Counted from the first letter of the stretch, positions 1 through 5,461 are shown. The stretch: DNA of 5,461 nt from an uncultured Dysgonomonas sp. (GCA_945292135.1 CALYRA010000125.1:1-5461); one strand, 5' to 3'. Program-made: numbers and translations. The notes: generated from the sequence alone by a model not told the origin.

Positions 1-340
1 CGATATAGATATAGCCTACAAATAATAATAACATGAATCCTCCCATTTTTAACAATCCAGTCAAGCCTAAAGCGCTGAAGTTGATAGCCCAAGGATACAT
101 AAAAATGATTTCGATATCAAATAATACAAATAGTATTGCCACCAAGAAATATTTTATAGCGAATGGATAGCGGGCATTACCTATGGAAGGTAATCCACAT
201 TCAAAATTCTTTTCTTTATTTTTTGTTTTATATTTAGGTCCTAATAATTGAGATATGAAAATAATTCCGAATACGAAAATAACGCAAAAAGCGATTTGCA
301 TTAAAATCGGAACATAATTTATCTGCGATGTAAATTCCAT
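1..340 (-). CDS. nuoA: NADH-quinone oxidoreductase subunit A, N-terminal 113 residues (partial at left edge)
   Basis: NuoA is a three-helix membrane subunit of respiratory complex I, which passes electrons from NADH to quinone and pumps ions across the inner membrane. The frame opens with an ATG at 338-340 (MEFTSQINYVPILM) and stays open to the window edge. Seen: hydrophobic segments at about residues 9-32, 61-81 and 97-113; the loop motif NFECG at 45-49, containing the conserved cysteine of this subunit; and the family signature around 74-85 (FDIEIIFMYPWA) with its acidic Asp/Glu pair. Only the last few residues should be missing, since bacterial NuoA is usually about 115-147 residues. In known genomes nuoA is the first gene of the nuo operon, so nuoB and others probably follow to the left (inference). 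No clear Shine-Dalgarno precedes the ATG; a Bacteroidota-type promoter lies about 50 bases upstream. Confidence 0.95.
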   Translation of the reverse strand, partial: MEFTSQINYVPILMQIAFCVIFVFGIIFISQLLGPKYKTKNKEKNFECGLPSIGNARYPFAIKYFLVAILFVLFDIEIIFMYPWAINFSALGLTGLLKMGGFMLLLFVGYIYI

Positions 341-388
341 GATTATTTCTTAGCGATTTATTAAAAAACTACCCAAATTTTCACATCA

Positions 389-396
389 CAAAGATA
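389..396 (-). promoter_or_regulatory. Bacteroidota-type -7 box of nuoA promoter
   Basis: Read on the minus strand this is TATCTTTG, a full match to the Bacteroidota -7 consensus TAnnTTTG. It would start transcription near 380, giving a leader of about 40 bases before nuoA. The -33 position is covered by a T-run (complement of 411-417) rather than a clear TTTG, so only the -7 box is well supported. Confidence 0.55.
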
Positions 397-484
397 AAGC
401 CTTTATCAGGAAAAAAATATTTTTTTAGGCGATATATCGTTAATTTTAGTCACAAATAAAGACTTTTTAAGCCGATTTTATAGC

Positions 485-510
485 ACTTTGTAAAGTGAAC
501 TTTGCAAAGT
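485..510. repeat. Tandem pair of palindromic 12-mers, operator-like
   Basis: Two copies of ACTTTG(T/C)AAAGT sit at 485-496 and 499-510, separated by the two bases GA (period 14). The right copy is a perfect palindrome and the left differs only in its centre. Two adjacent dyads about one and a half helical turns apart are typical of a site for a dimeric helix-turn-helix regulator binding twice. The pair lies about 90-120 bases upstream of the nuoA -7 box and downstream of the neighbouring gene's terminator. No promoter box for another gene is obvious right beside it, so its target is unclear. It may regulate nuo, or be left over from a lost gene. Confidence 0.5.
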
Positions 511-593
511 TGTTATTTTAACATTTGTAAACAGATGGCAAATTAATAACCTATTCCTGCTAATATTATAGGTATGCCAAAAGTGAAATTTTT

Positions 594-629
594 AAAATAA
601 AAAAACGTCCCATTTCGAAATAGGACGTT
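594..629 (-). terminator. Intrinsic terminator of the 652-1641 gene
   Basis: The arms AACGTCC (604-610) and GGACGTT (623-629) pair perfectly, and the stem can continue after one mismatch (ATT/AAT) to a tight UUCGA-type loop. On the minus strand the hairpin is followed at once by seven T, one A and four T (complement of 594-605). It begins 22 bases after the stop codon of the secreted-protein gene, so this strand is the one served. It separates that gene from the nuo operon. Confidence 0.9.
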
Positions 630-651
630 GAAGTTTTAATATCAATTTTAT

Positions 652-1641
652 TCAATTTGCGACATGGGCACTTCCATCCAAATGATCTATTTTCATTATA
701 GTGGTTTCTTTTGGTCTTTTTCCCAAAATTAAGCCGATACCTCCCCCTTGATATCCTCCGGAGCCGATTCCAAACCCGAAAGAAACGCCTTGTACTCCGG
801 TTCCGGGCGAATATTGATATGAGAATTTAATATCATTCCCATCAAAATAACCTAGAAAGAACTTATTATCATAACTTATATAGAGCTTTCCATTGATAAC
901 AACTGCGTATATGTGTTTAGGTTCAAGACTGCGCCATTTACCGGGTTCATTACCGGGTACCTTGATTTCTTTTAATTCGAATTTTTTGATTTTTGGTTGT
1001 AATTCTCTGGTATCGGGCTCCTGATTAATAAAAGACTCAAAGGTAGGATAAAGACCATCCTTAAAAGTTTTGTTTACATATAATGGAATGTCTTCTTTTT
1101 CAAAATTATCAATATCTTTTATTTGACCCAGATTAAATGGAACATCGCCAATCGGAGCCATAGTTAAATTATCCGCAATCGAATTAACAAACAAGTCCGA
1201 TCCTTTTGCTAATATTTCCTTTGTTTTGGCTTCTATTAACGTATCAATTCTATTTATGAAATAATATTCATCTGCTTTTTGATGATATAAATTAATACGC
1301 AATTTACACATTCCAAGATCATTGTCCATATAAAATTTATAATATCGCAATTGCAAAAGTAGTGTTCCATCCAATGCAGTCTGATCAACCATAGATGACA
1401 ACAGTGATTCTAATTGTATTGGAATAGGAGGATTATCAACGACATTATTAAATCCGGACATAAAACCACCTTTTACATACCCCAAGTTTGATTGTCCATT
1501 TCGACTGTCCAGATATTGAATTTTATTATAAAGACTAACCTCAATTGGCGAGCCATGATACGTTAAAACTAAATCTTTTTGCGCAAAAAGTTGTACTAAA
1601 CAAATAAACGCAAGAAGAAACGAAATTGCAATCCTTTTCAT
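652..1641 (-). CDS. Secreted protein of unknown function, 329 aa
   Basis: I do not recognise a named family. Residues 1-20 form a clear Sec signal peptide (MKRIA, then a hydrophobic stretch ending VQLFA) with a likely signal peptidase I cut before Gln21. There is no lipobox, so the mature protein is expected in the periplasm or outside. No further membrane helix is visible. The block at about 186-210 (PLYVNKTFKDGLYPTFESF followed by INQEP) and the later IYAVVINGKLYISY (244-257) recall the repeated 'GlY-sfeeF--n-P' and 'ng-lYi' pattern I associate with many uncharacterised Bacteroidota secreted proteins; this is recollection, not a search result. The C-terminal part at 278-307 is rich in glycine (GFGIGSGGYQGGGIG). 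The ATG at 1639-1641 fits the signal peptide, and a good promoter box lies about 55 bases upstream. With terminators on both sides it appears to be a single-gene unit. Confidence 0.85.
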   Translation of the reverse strand: MKRIAISFLLAFICLVQLFAQKDLVLTYHGSPIEVSLYNKIQYLDSRNGQSNLGYVKGGFMSGFNNVVDNPPIPIQLESLLSSMVDQTALDGTLLLQLRYYKFYMDNDLGMCKLRINLYHQKADEYYFINRIDTLIEAKTKEILAKGSDLFVNSIADNLTMAPIGDVPFNLGQIKDIDNFEKEDIPLYVNKTFKDGLYPTFESFINQEPDTRELQPKIKKFELKEIKVPGNEPGKWRSLEPKHIYAVVINGKLYISYDNKFFLGYFDGNDIKFSYQYSPGTGVQGVSFGFGIGSGGYQGGGIGLILGKRPKETTIMKIDHLDGSAHVAN

Positions 1642-1696
1642 AAATAGTAAATTCCAATTTATATATAAAATTATTATTAATTCTTAACACTGCATG

Positions 1697-1704
1697 CAAA
1701 TATA
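1697..1704 (-). promoter_or_regulatory. Bacteroidota-type -7 box of the secreted-protein gene
   Basis: On the minus strand this reads TATATTTG, matching TAnnTTTG. The start of transcription would be near 1690, giving a leader of about 50 bases. A TTG (complement of 1723-1725) lies 18 bases upstream and a TTTG (complement of 1728-1731) 23 bases upstream. Either could serve as the -33 element, and both lie inside the fusA2 terminator hairpin. Confidence 0.5.
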
Positions 1705-1746
1705 GATAAAATAGTAAAGCCTCAATACAAAAAAGTATCAAGGCTT
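1705..1746 (-). terminator. Intrinsic terminator of the EF-G2-type gene
   Basis: The arms at 1717-1728 and 1735-1746 form a 12-pair stem around a six-base loop. Ten pairs are Watson-Crick (AAGCCT/AGGCTT and ATAC/GTAT). The two central positions are G-U wobbles on the minus-strand RNA but C-A mismatches on the plus strand, which shows that the minus strand is the functional one. The hairpin begins 22 bases after the fusA2 stop codon. The tract after it is only moderately T-rich (TACTATTTTATC), so termination may be leaky. Confidence 0.75.
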
Positions 1747-1768
1747 CATGTCATAATATTCGAATTAA

Positions 1769-3928
1769 CTAATCTTCGTCTTTTTGACTTGCTTCATATT
1801 CTTTCAATAATTTTTCCTGTACATCGGATGGTACAAGTTCATAGGATGCGAATTTCATAGCAAAAGATGCACGTCCTCCTGTTAATGAACTCAAAGATAT
1901 TGAATAATTGGATAATTCTTTTAATGGAACTTTAGCTTTTAATATATCAATATCTTTGTCACTCTCCATTCCGATTATCATTGCTCTTCTATTTTGCAAA
2001 TCACTCATCACATCACCCATCTTGTCTGATGGCAAAAAAACCGTAAGGTCATATACAGGTTCTAATATTTTAGGTCCCGCGTTTTTGAATGCGTTACTGA
2101 ACGCATTACGTCCTGCCAACATAAATGAGATTTCATTTGAATCGACTGGGTGCATTTTACCATCATATACTATAACTCTTACATCACGCGCATATGACCC
2201 GGTTAAAGGTCCTTGCTCCAGTCGGGACATAATCCCTTTAACAATAGCGGGCATAAATCGGGCATCAATAGACCCGCCAACAATACTATTCACAAATATT
2301 AGTTTTCCTCCCCATTCCAGATCATAAGTTTGAACGTCGCGAGTCTGTATTTTGTTTTCTTGTCCGTCAAATTTATAAACGGAAGGCACATCGACTTCAT
2401 CAAAGTAAGGTTCGACAATCATGTGAACTTCACCAAATTGTCCTGCCCCGCCTGACTGTTTTTTATGCCTGTAATCAGAACGCGAAGCTTTAGTTATAGT
2501 TTCACGGTAAGGAATTTTAGGTTCTGAATATTTTATCGGAATTTTATCATTATTTTCTATTCGCCATTTTAGTGTTTTTAAATGGAATTCTCCCTGACCT
2601 GATATTATTATTTGTCGCAATTCTTTCGAATGTTCGAGACGCCATGTTGGATCTTCTTCATGCATTCGTTGCAATACTTCATTCAACTTTTCGGTATCTT
2701 TTTCGTTTTCGGCATTTATAGCTCTGCGAAATTTGGGATCGGGATATTTAATAAAATCAAATTTATTATTCGCGCCTTTTGCATTCAATGTATTACCTGT
2801 CCGAACATCTTTAAGTTTAACTGTAGCACCTATATCTCCTGCCACTAATTCTTCTATTTTTACTCTCTGTTGTCCTGCGACGACAAACAATTGTCCCAAA
2901 CGTTCTTTCGAACCACGGTTTGCATTCAACAGATCATCTCCTTCATGTATTTTGCCACTCATGACTTTGAAGTAAGAAACTTCTCCGACATGTGGTTCAA
3001 CCGTTGTTTTGAAAAAGAACAAACTTGTAGGGGCATCTGCATCAGGTTTAATCTCGTCGCCATCTGTATTTACCGGCGCTGGTAAATCTCTTACATAAGG
3101 GACTACATTTCCTAGAAATTCTAATGTACGTCTTACGCACATGTCTTTTTCTGCGCTAACACAAAAGATGGGATATAAATCACGATGTACTAATCCCCAA
3201 CGTATTCCCATACGCATTTCCTCTTCAGAAAGGGTCCCTTGATCAAAGAATTTTTCCATTAAAGATTCTTCATTCTCGGCAGCTGCTTCAACTAATTTCT
3301 GATGCAAATCTTGTGCTCTTTCTTTTTCTTCTTCGGGGATTTCTAATACTTCGGGAACTCCTCCTTCCGGTTTCCACCGAAACATTTTATTCTTTAATAC
3401 ATCCACTACGGCATTAAATCCTTCTCCTACATTTATAGGATATTGTACCAAAACAGCTTTATTCCCGTAATTTGATTGCAATTGGGAAACTACATTGTCA
3501 AAGTTGGCTTTCGGGTGATCCAATTGATTGATAATAAATATTACGGGTTTTCTGAGTTTTTGCGTGTATCGCAATTGATTGATGGTGCCAACTTCTATCC
3601 CATATTGAGCGTTAATCACCATTAATGCGGTATCTGTTACATTAAGTGAAGTTATTACATTTCCAATAAAATCATCTGATCCGGGACAGTCGATAAAATT
3701 AAGCTTACGGTTCATCCATTCGACCGAAAAGATACTTGAAAACACTGAGTAACCATATTCCTTTTCTACCGGGAAATAATCGCTTACTGTATTTCCGTCT
3801 TCGACCCGTCCGCGTCGTTTTATAACTCCACTCTCGTATAGCATAGCTTCGGCAAGAGTGGTTTTTCCGGATCTAGAACTACCAAGAATGGCAATATTCT
3901 TAATTTCGCTGTTTTGGTAAATTTTCAT
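1769..3928 (-). CDS. fusA2: EF-G2-type translation elongation factor (EF-G paralog, predicted not to hydrolyse GTP)
   Basis: A full-length (719 aa) EF-G-like translocase acting on the ribosome. Domains, approximate: G domain 1-285, II 295-390, III 400-470, IV 471-605, V 610-700. Seen: P-loop GSSRSGKT at 16-23 (EF-G normally has AHIDAGKT); switch I YGYSV at 58-62 where EF-G has RGITI; switch II DCPGSDDF at 80-87 with Ser84 in place of the catalytic His; NQLD at 134-137 for NKxD; CVSA at 256-259. Domain IV keeps KQSGGAGQFGEV (490-501) and the tip YDGKMHPVDSNE (588-599) with His593. About 26 extra residues lie within 507-546 compared with E. coli EF-G. Known, from memory: the B. thetaiotaomicron paralog EF-G2 translocates without GTP hydrolysis, carries a unique 26-residue region, accumulates on carbon starvation and is activated by the regulator Cur. 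The strong likeness makes an orthologue the best call. A housekeeping fusA should exist elsewhere. The ATG at 3926-3928 precedes the conserved N-terminus MKIYQNSEIKNIAILG. Confidence 0.93.
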   Translation of the reverse strand: MKIYQNSEIKNIAILGSSRSGKTTLAEAMLYESGVIKRRGRVEDGNTVSDYFPVEKEYGYSVFSSIFSVEWMNRKLNFIDCPGSDDFIGNVITSLNVTDTALMVINAQYGIEVGTINQLRYTQKLRKPVIFIINQLDHPKANFDNVVSQLQSNYGNKAVLVQYPINVGEGFNAVVDVLKNKMFRWKPEGGVPEVLEIPEEEKERAQDLHQKLVEAAAENEESLMEKFFDQGTLSEEEMRMGIRWGLVHRDLYPIFCVSAEKDMCVRRTLEFLGNVVPYVRDLPAPVNTDGDEIKPDADAPTSLFFFKTTVEPHVGEVSYFKVMSGKIHEGDDLLNANRGSKERLGQLFVVAGQQRVKIEELVAGDIGATVKLKDVRTGNTLNAKGANNKFDFIKYPDPKFRRAINAENEKDTEKLNEVLQRMHEEDPTWRLEHSKELRQIIISGQGEFHLKTLKWRIENNDKIPIKYSEPKIPYRETITKASRSDYRHKKQSGGAGQFGEVHMIVEPYFDEVDVPSVYKFDGQENKIQTRDVQTYDLEWGGKLIFVNSIVGGSIDARFMPAIVKGIMSRLEQGPLTGSYARDVRVIVYDGKMHPVDSNEISFMLAGRNAFSNAFKNAGPKILEPVYDLTVFLPSDKMGDVMSDLQNRRAMIIGMESDKDIDILKAKVPLKELSNYSISLSSLTGGRASFAMKFASYELVPSDVQEKLLKEYEASQKDED

Positions 3929-4322
3929 GGCGTTATAATTATTGTAAGGTTAATAATATATTCGCAGAATTTAAGATCTTTTTTATAAAAGGTATATTTT
4001 AAAATTTATAAATTATTCTTGAAAATTATCTATATATTACCCTAAAAATTAACAGTGTTATATAAATTTTATCTCTGATATATTTAATATTAGAGGGGAC
4101 TTCAAAAAGTTTATTTTCATTTATGAATTGAAGAAAGAAAAAAAAGAAAACGATACTATCGTCTGAATAAAACATGAAAAACAATAATTAAATTTTAGAT
4201 CAATGTCAAATTTATCATATAAAATATTATTTTAGTACTGAAAACAAAATTGTATATAGGAAAAAATATTTATCATCTTATTTTCAGATTGAAGCGTCCA
4301 TTCTGATAATCATATTGTTTTT
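3929..4322. other. AT-rich intergenic region upstream of fusA2, no gene seen
   Basis: About 390 bases without a credible start-to-stop reading frame. A frame without an ATG at 4192-4374 (plus) gives a hydrophobic tail but is best explained by AT richness or by decay of the neighbouring membrane gene. Elements seen: a 13-base dyad ACGATACTATCGT at 4150-4162, next to a purine tract at about 4130-4150 made almost only of A and G, and weak promoter-like boxes for fusA2. The length leaves room for a long regulated leader of fusA2, but no riboswitch structure was recognised. Confidence 0.6.
4207..4214 (-). promoter_or_regulatory. Possible distal -7 box for fusA2
   Basis: Minus-strand reading TAAATTTG matches TAnnTTTG and is the only full match upstream of fusA2. 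Use of it would give a leader of roughly 270 bases. A nearer, imperfect candidate is TACCTTTT (complement of 3987-3994), which would give a leader of about 50 bases. Neither has a good -33 element, as might be expected for a promoter that needs an activator. Confidence 0.2.
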
Positions 4323-4405
4323 ATGCGTGTTATTAATATGCTTAATATATTGGTATTATTTATTTACATTGTAATTATTATAGCATTTATAATGACTGGA
4401 ATACG

Positions 4406-4412
4406 AAAAAAC
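4406..4412 (+). other. Slippery heptamer A AAA AAC at a -1 frame change
   Basis: In the frame that starts at 4323 the codons are CGA AAA AAC, so the seven bases have the X XXY YYZ form of a -1 slippery site. A -1 slip joins the first hydrophobic segment to the second (basic RKNRKF, then the helix YIAINIM). Without a slip the protein would end at 4437-4439 after 38 residues. Because the downstream region carries more lesions, a simple one-base indel in the A-run is more likely than programmed frameshifting. No downstream stimulatory stem was found by eye. Confidence 0.3.
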
Positions 4413-4705
4413 GTAAATTTCTATCTACACTTTATATAGCTATAAATATTATGGGAACTTCTTTAATAATTGTCGGAGCATATATGTAAGATAACAGCCA
4501 ATGAACAAAAATAATGATTCCAATTATTATCATTATCCTATTATAGAATTTAGGATTCGCTAAAGCGATGAAACACTCAGCTGTATATTTATTCTTTGGT
4601 CATCAGCTATTGGAATTACATGTTATTACATTTTATAATACAAAACAATACCGTAATAATTGAAATTTTAATATTGATAAACCATTATATCATTTAACAA
4701 CAAAA

Positions 4706-4966
4706 ATGCAAGAAATAATTAAATTCAATATCTTTAGCATATTGATTTCTATACTAAAAACAGTTGTAGGCGCTTTTGTAGGTGCTATCTGTTGTTTTTT
4801 TATTGCTATAATTTTAATGCAGAGTTTTCCTTCAGCCGTTGATTTTTTATCAGGTGATAACGGTGGTTGGAGTGGTTTTGGTAGGGCAAGCACAGCATTC
4901 GCAATAATTGTCGTTTCCATTGTGATAGGATTTATAGGTGGCGCAATCATTGGTTTTAGGATTTAA
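4706..4966 (+). CDS. Small two-helix membrane protein, 86 aa (or C-terminal piece of the decayed gene)
   Basis: An ATG at 4706 opens an 86-codon frame with two clear membrane segments at about residues 9-38 (a long hydrophobic stretch including VVGAFVGAICCFFIAIILM) and 64-85 (AFAIIVVSIVIGFIGGAIIGF). They are linked by a polar loop rich in Gly and Ser (SGDNGGWSGFG). Small-residue GxxxG-like spacing suggests helix packing. No function is recognised. The same frame is open upstream of the ATG back to the TGA at 4661 and reads NFNIDKPLYHL, which fits a longer ancestral protein. Translation from 4706 is therefore possible but unproven; the start is preceded by an A-rich stretch and no Shine-Dalgarno. 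The antisense frame in the same place is proline- and lysine-rich and less credible. Confidence 0.4.
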   Translation: MQEIIKFNIFSILISILKTVVGAFVGAICCFFIAIILMQSFPSAVDFLSGDNGGWSGFGRASTAFAIIVVSIVIGFIGGAIIGFRI

Positions 4967-5079
4967 TACAAATAATTCACTGTTTTTCCTTTTTCAAATA
5001 TCAATGTATAATTTTAATAACGACTACGTTAAATAGATTTCGCAAACATTTTTAATAATAAAACTGTGATTTAAACCGA

Positions 5080-5120
5080 TTGAAAAATAAATAGAGACTA
5101 ATTTGATTATCAGTCTCTAT
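5080..5120 (-). terminator. Intrinsic terminator of the DUF1348 gene
   Basis: Arms ATAGAGACT (5091-5099) and AGTCTCTAT (5112-5120) pair perfectly around a 12-base loop. On the minus strand the hairpin is followed by TTATTTTTC (complement of 5082-5090). It starts 5 bases after the stop codon. On the plus strand no T-run follows, so it mainly serves the minus strand. Confidence 0.85.
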
Positions 5121-5125
5121 ATACA

Positions 5126-5461
5126 TTAAAGGGTTCTTTCAATTTCACTTATTTTTAGATCATTTATGCTAGCAAATCGCTTAGTCATATAACCATTATT
5201 ATCAAATTCCCAATTTTCATTTCCATAAGCTCTATACCACTGCCCATCAGTTGTTTGATATTCATATTCAAATCGTACAGCAATTCGATTATCAGTATGA
5301 GCCCAATATTCTTTTTTAAGTTTATAATTCAGTTCTTTTTTCCATTTTTCTGTCAAAAATGCAATAATCTGGTCTCTTCCCTTAATGAATATATCTCTTT
5401 TCCTCCATTCACTATCTATACTATATGCTTTAGATATAATTATAGGGTCTTGACTATTCCA
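5126..5461 (-). CDS. DUF1348 family protein (NTF2-like fold), C-terminal 111 residues, partial at right edge
   Basis: The frame is open from the window edge to the TAA at 5126-5128. Visible family blocks, numbered in the fragment: WNSQDP (1-6), SEWRKRDIFIKGRDQIIAFL (17-36), TEKWKKELNYKL (37-48), YWAHTDNRIAVRFEYEY (52-68), GQWYRAYGNENWEFD (73-87) and RFASINDL (94-101). The order and wording closely follow DUF1348 proteins as I remember them (for example ELWAF-GNRIAVRF and W-RSYGNENWEF). The biochemical role is unknown; the fold is that of small cone-shaped pockets of the NTF2 superfamily, usually about 150 residues. A TTG at 5354-5356 can be taken for a start, but homology continues through it, so it is an internal Leu and the true start lies outside the window. 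The end (ISEIERTL) lacks the aromatic 'F-W' tail expected in the family. Monocistronic at its 3' end and convergent with the membrane-protein region. Confidence 0.88.
   Translation of the reverse strand, partial: WNSQDPIIISKAYSIDSEWRKRDIFIKGRDQIIAFLTEKWKKELNYKLKKEYWAHTDNRIAVRFEYEYQTTDGQWYRAYGNENWEFDNNGYMTKRFASINDLKISEIERTL

Larger units (their letters stand above)
4323..4966 (+). pseudogene. Decayed DUF3592-like membrane protein gene
   Basis: No single frame is open, but the pieces line up with a DUF3592-like layout (membrane helix, extracytoplasmic domain, membrane helix). Pieces in order: a hydrophobic segment and basic patch from the ATG at 4323 (MLNILVLFIYIVIIIAFIM then TGIRK); a second helix in the -1 frame after an A-run at 4406-4411 (YIAINIMGTSLIIVGAYM), stopped by TAA at 4487; SNYYHYPIIEF in another frame at about 4522-4554, resembling the family's 'YYPVIEY'; then HVITFYNTKQYRNN to a TGA at 4661, resembling 'V-V-YnPknP'; then, in the same frame past the TGA, NFNIDKPLYHL and two more helices up to 4966. 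That requires three frame changes and two stops. The family assignment rests on remembered patterns. The alternative is a row of tiny unrelated hydrophobic frames in AT-rich DNA. Confidence 0.45.

Noticed and set aside
1..15. Short GATATA repeats at the left edge
   Set aside because: They are codons of the third NuoA helix (Tyr-Ile-Tyr-Ile) and need no other explanation.
549..573. Weak inverted repeat ACCTAT/ATAGGT with a 13-base loop
   Set aside because: Short, AT-rich and without a T-run or promoter beside it; expected by chance.
1541..1741. A 66-codon minus-strand frame overlapping the start of the secreted-protein gene
   Set aside because: It overlaps the signal-peptide region in another frame and runs through the promoter and terminator; its composition is that of translated AT-rich DNA.
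1908..3085. Several plus-strand open frames of 71-139 codons opposite the EF-G2 gene
   Set aside because: They lie antisense within a clearly conserved protein, have unlikely composition and resemble no family.
4192..4374. A plus-strand hydrophobic frame (ending LIYWYYLFTL) without an ATG
   Set aside because: It has no usable start codon and overlaps another hydrophobic frame; AT-rich DNA yields hydrophobic translations in several frames.
4690..4950. An 86-codon minus-strand frame opposite the small membrane protein
   Set aside because: The plus strand gives two clean membrane helices with plausible loops; the minus-strand product is a low-complexity mirror of them.
5126..5356. A 76-residue protein starting at a TTG
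   Set aside because: Family similarity continues upstream of the TTG to the window edge, so this codon is an internal leucine of a larger gene.

Overview
The window looks like chromosomal DNA from a low-GC Bacteroidota, most likely order Bacteroidales. Three things point there: a diverged EF-G paralog of the Bacteroides EF-G2 type, Bacteroidota-type -7 promoter boxes (TAnnTTTG) instead of sigma70 boxes, and A-rich translation starts without clear Shine-Dalgarno sequences. No RNA genes, insertion sequences or CRISPR arrays were seen.

Layout from left to right. (1) 1-340, minus strand: the start of nuoA (complex I subunit A), leaving the window at the left edge, with a good promoter at 389-396. 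(2) 341-651: intergenic, holding a tandem pair of palindromic 12-mers at 485-510 and a strong terminator at 594-629. (3) 652-1641, minus strand: a secreted protein of unknown function, with its own promoter at 1697-1704. (4) 1769-3928, minus strand: an EF-G2-type translation factor (fusA2-like), closed by a terminator at 1705-1746. (5) 3929-4322: a very AT-rich leader/intergenic region upstream of fusA2 with no convincing gene. (6) 4323-4966, plus strand: what reads as a decayed DUF3592-like membrane protein gene broken by frameshifts and stops. Its last part (4706-4966) remains an open 86-codon frame that could be a stand-alone small membrane protein. (7) 5126-5461, minus strand: the C-terminal part of a DUF1348 (NTF2-like fold) protein, leaving the window at the right edge, with a terminator at 5080-5120.

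The genes do not form one pathway. Each intact minus-strand gene appears to be its own transcription unit, separated by intrinsic terminators; nuoA probably opens a nuo operon continuing to the left. The most interesting gene is the EF-G paralog. It lacks the catalytic histidine of switch II and has a diverged switch I and P-loop. It also carries an extra segment of about 26 residues in domain IV, yet keeps the domain IV tip needed for translocation. These match what has been published, as I remember it, for Bacteroides thetaiotaomicron EF-G2, which translocates without GTP hydrolysis and supports protein synthesis during carbon starvation and gut colonisation. I see no undescribed multi-gene system here; the less-explained items are the palindrome pair, the secreted protein of unknown function and the decayed membrane gene with a slippery A-run.
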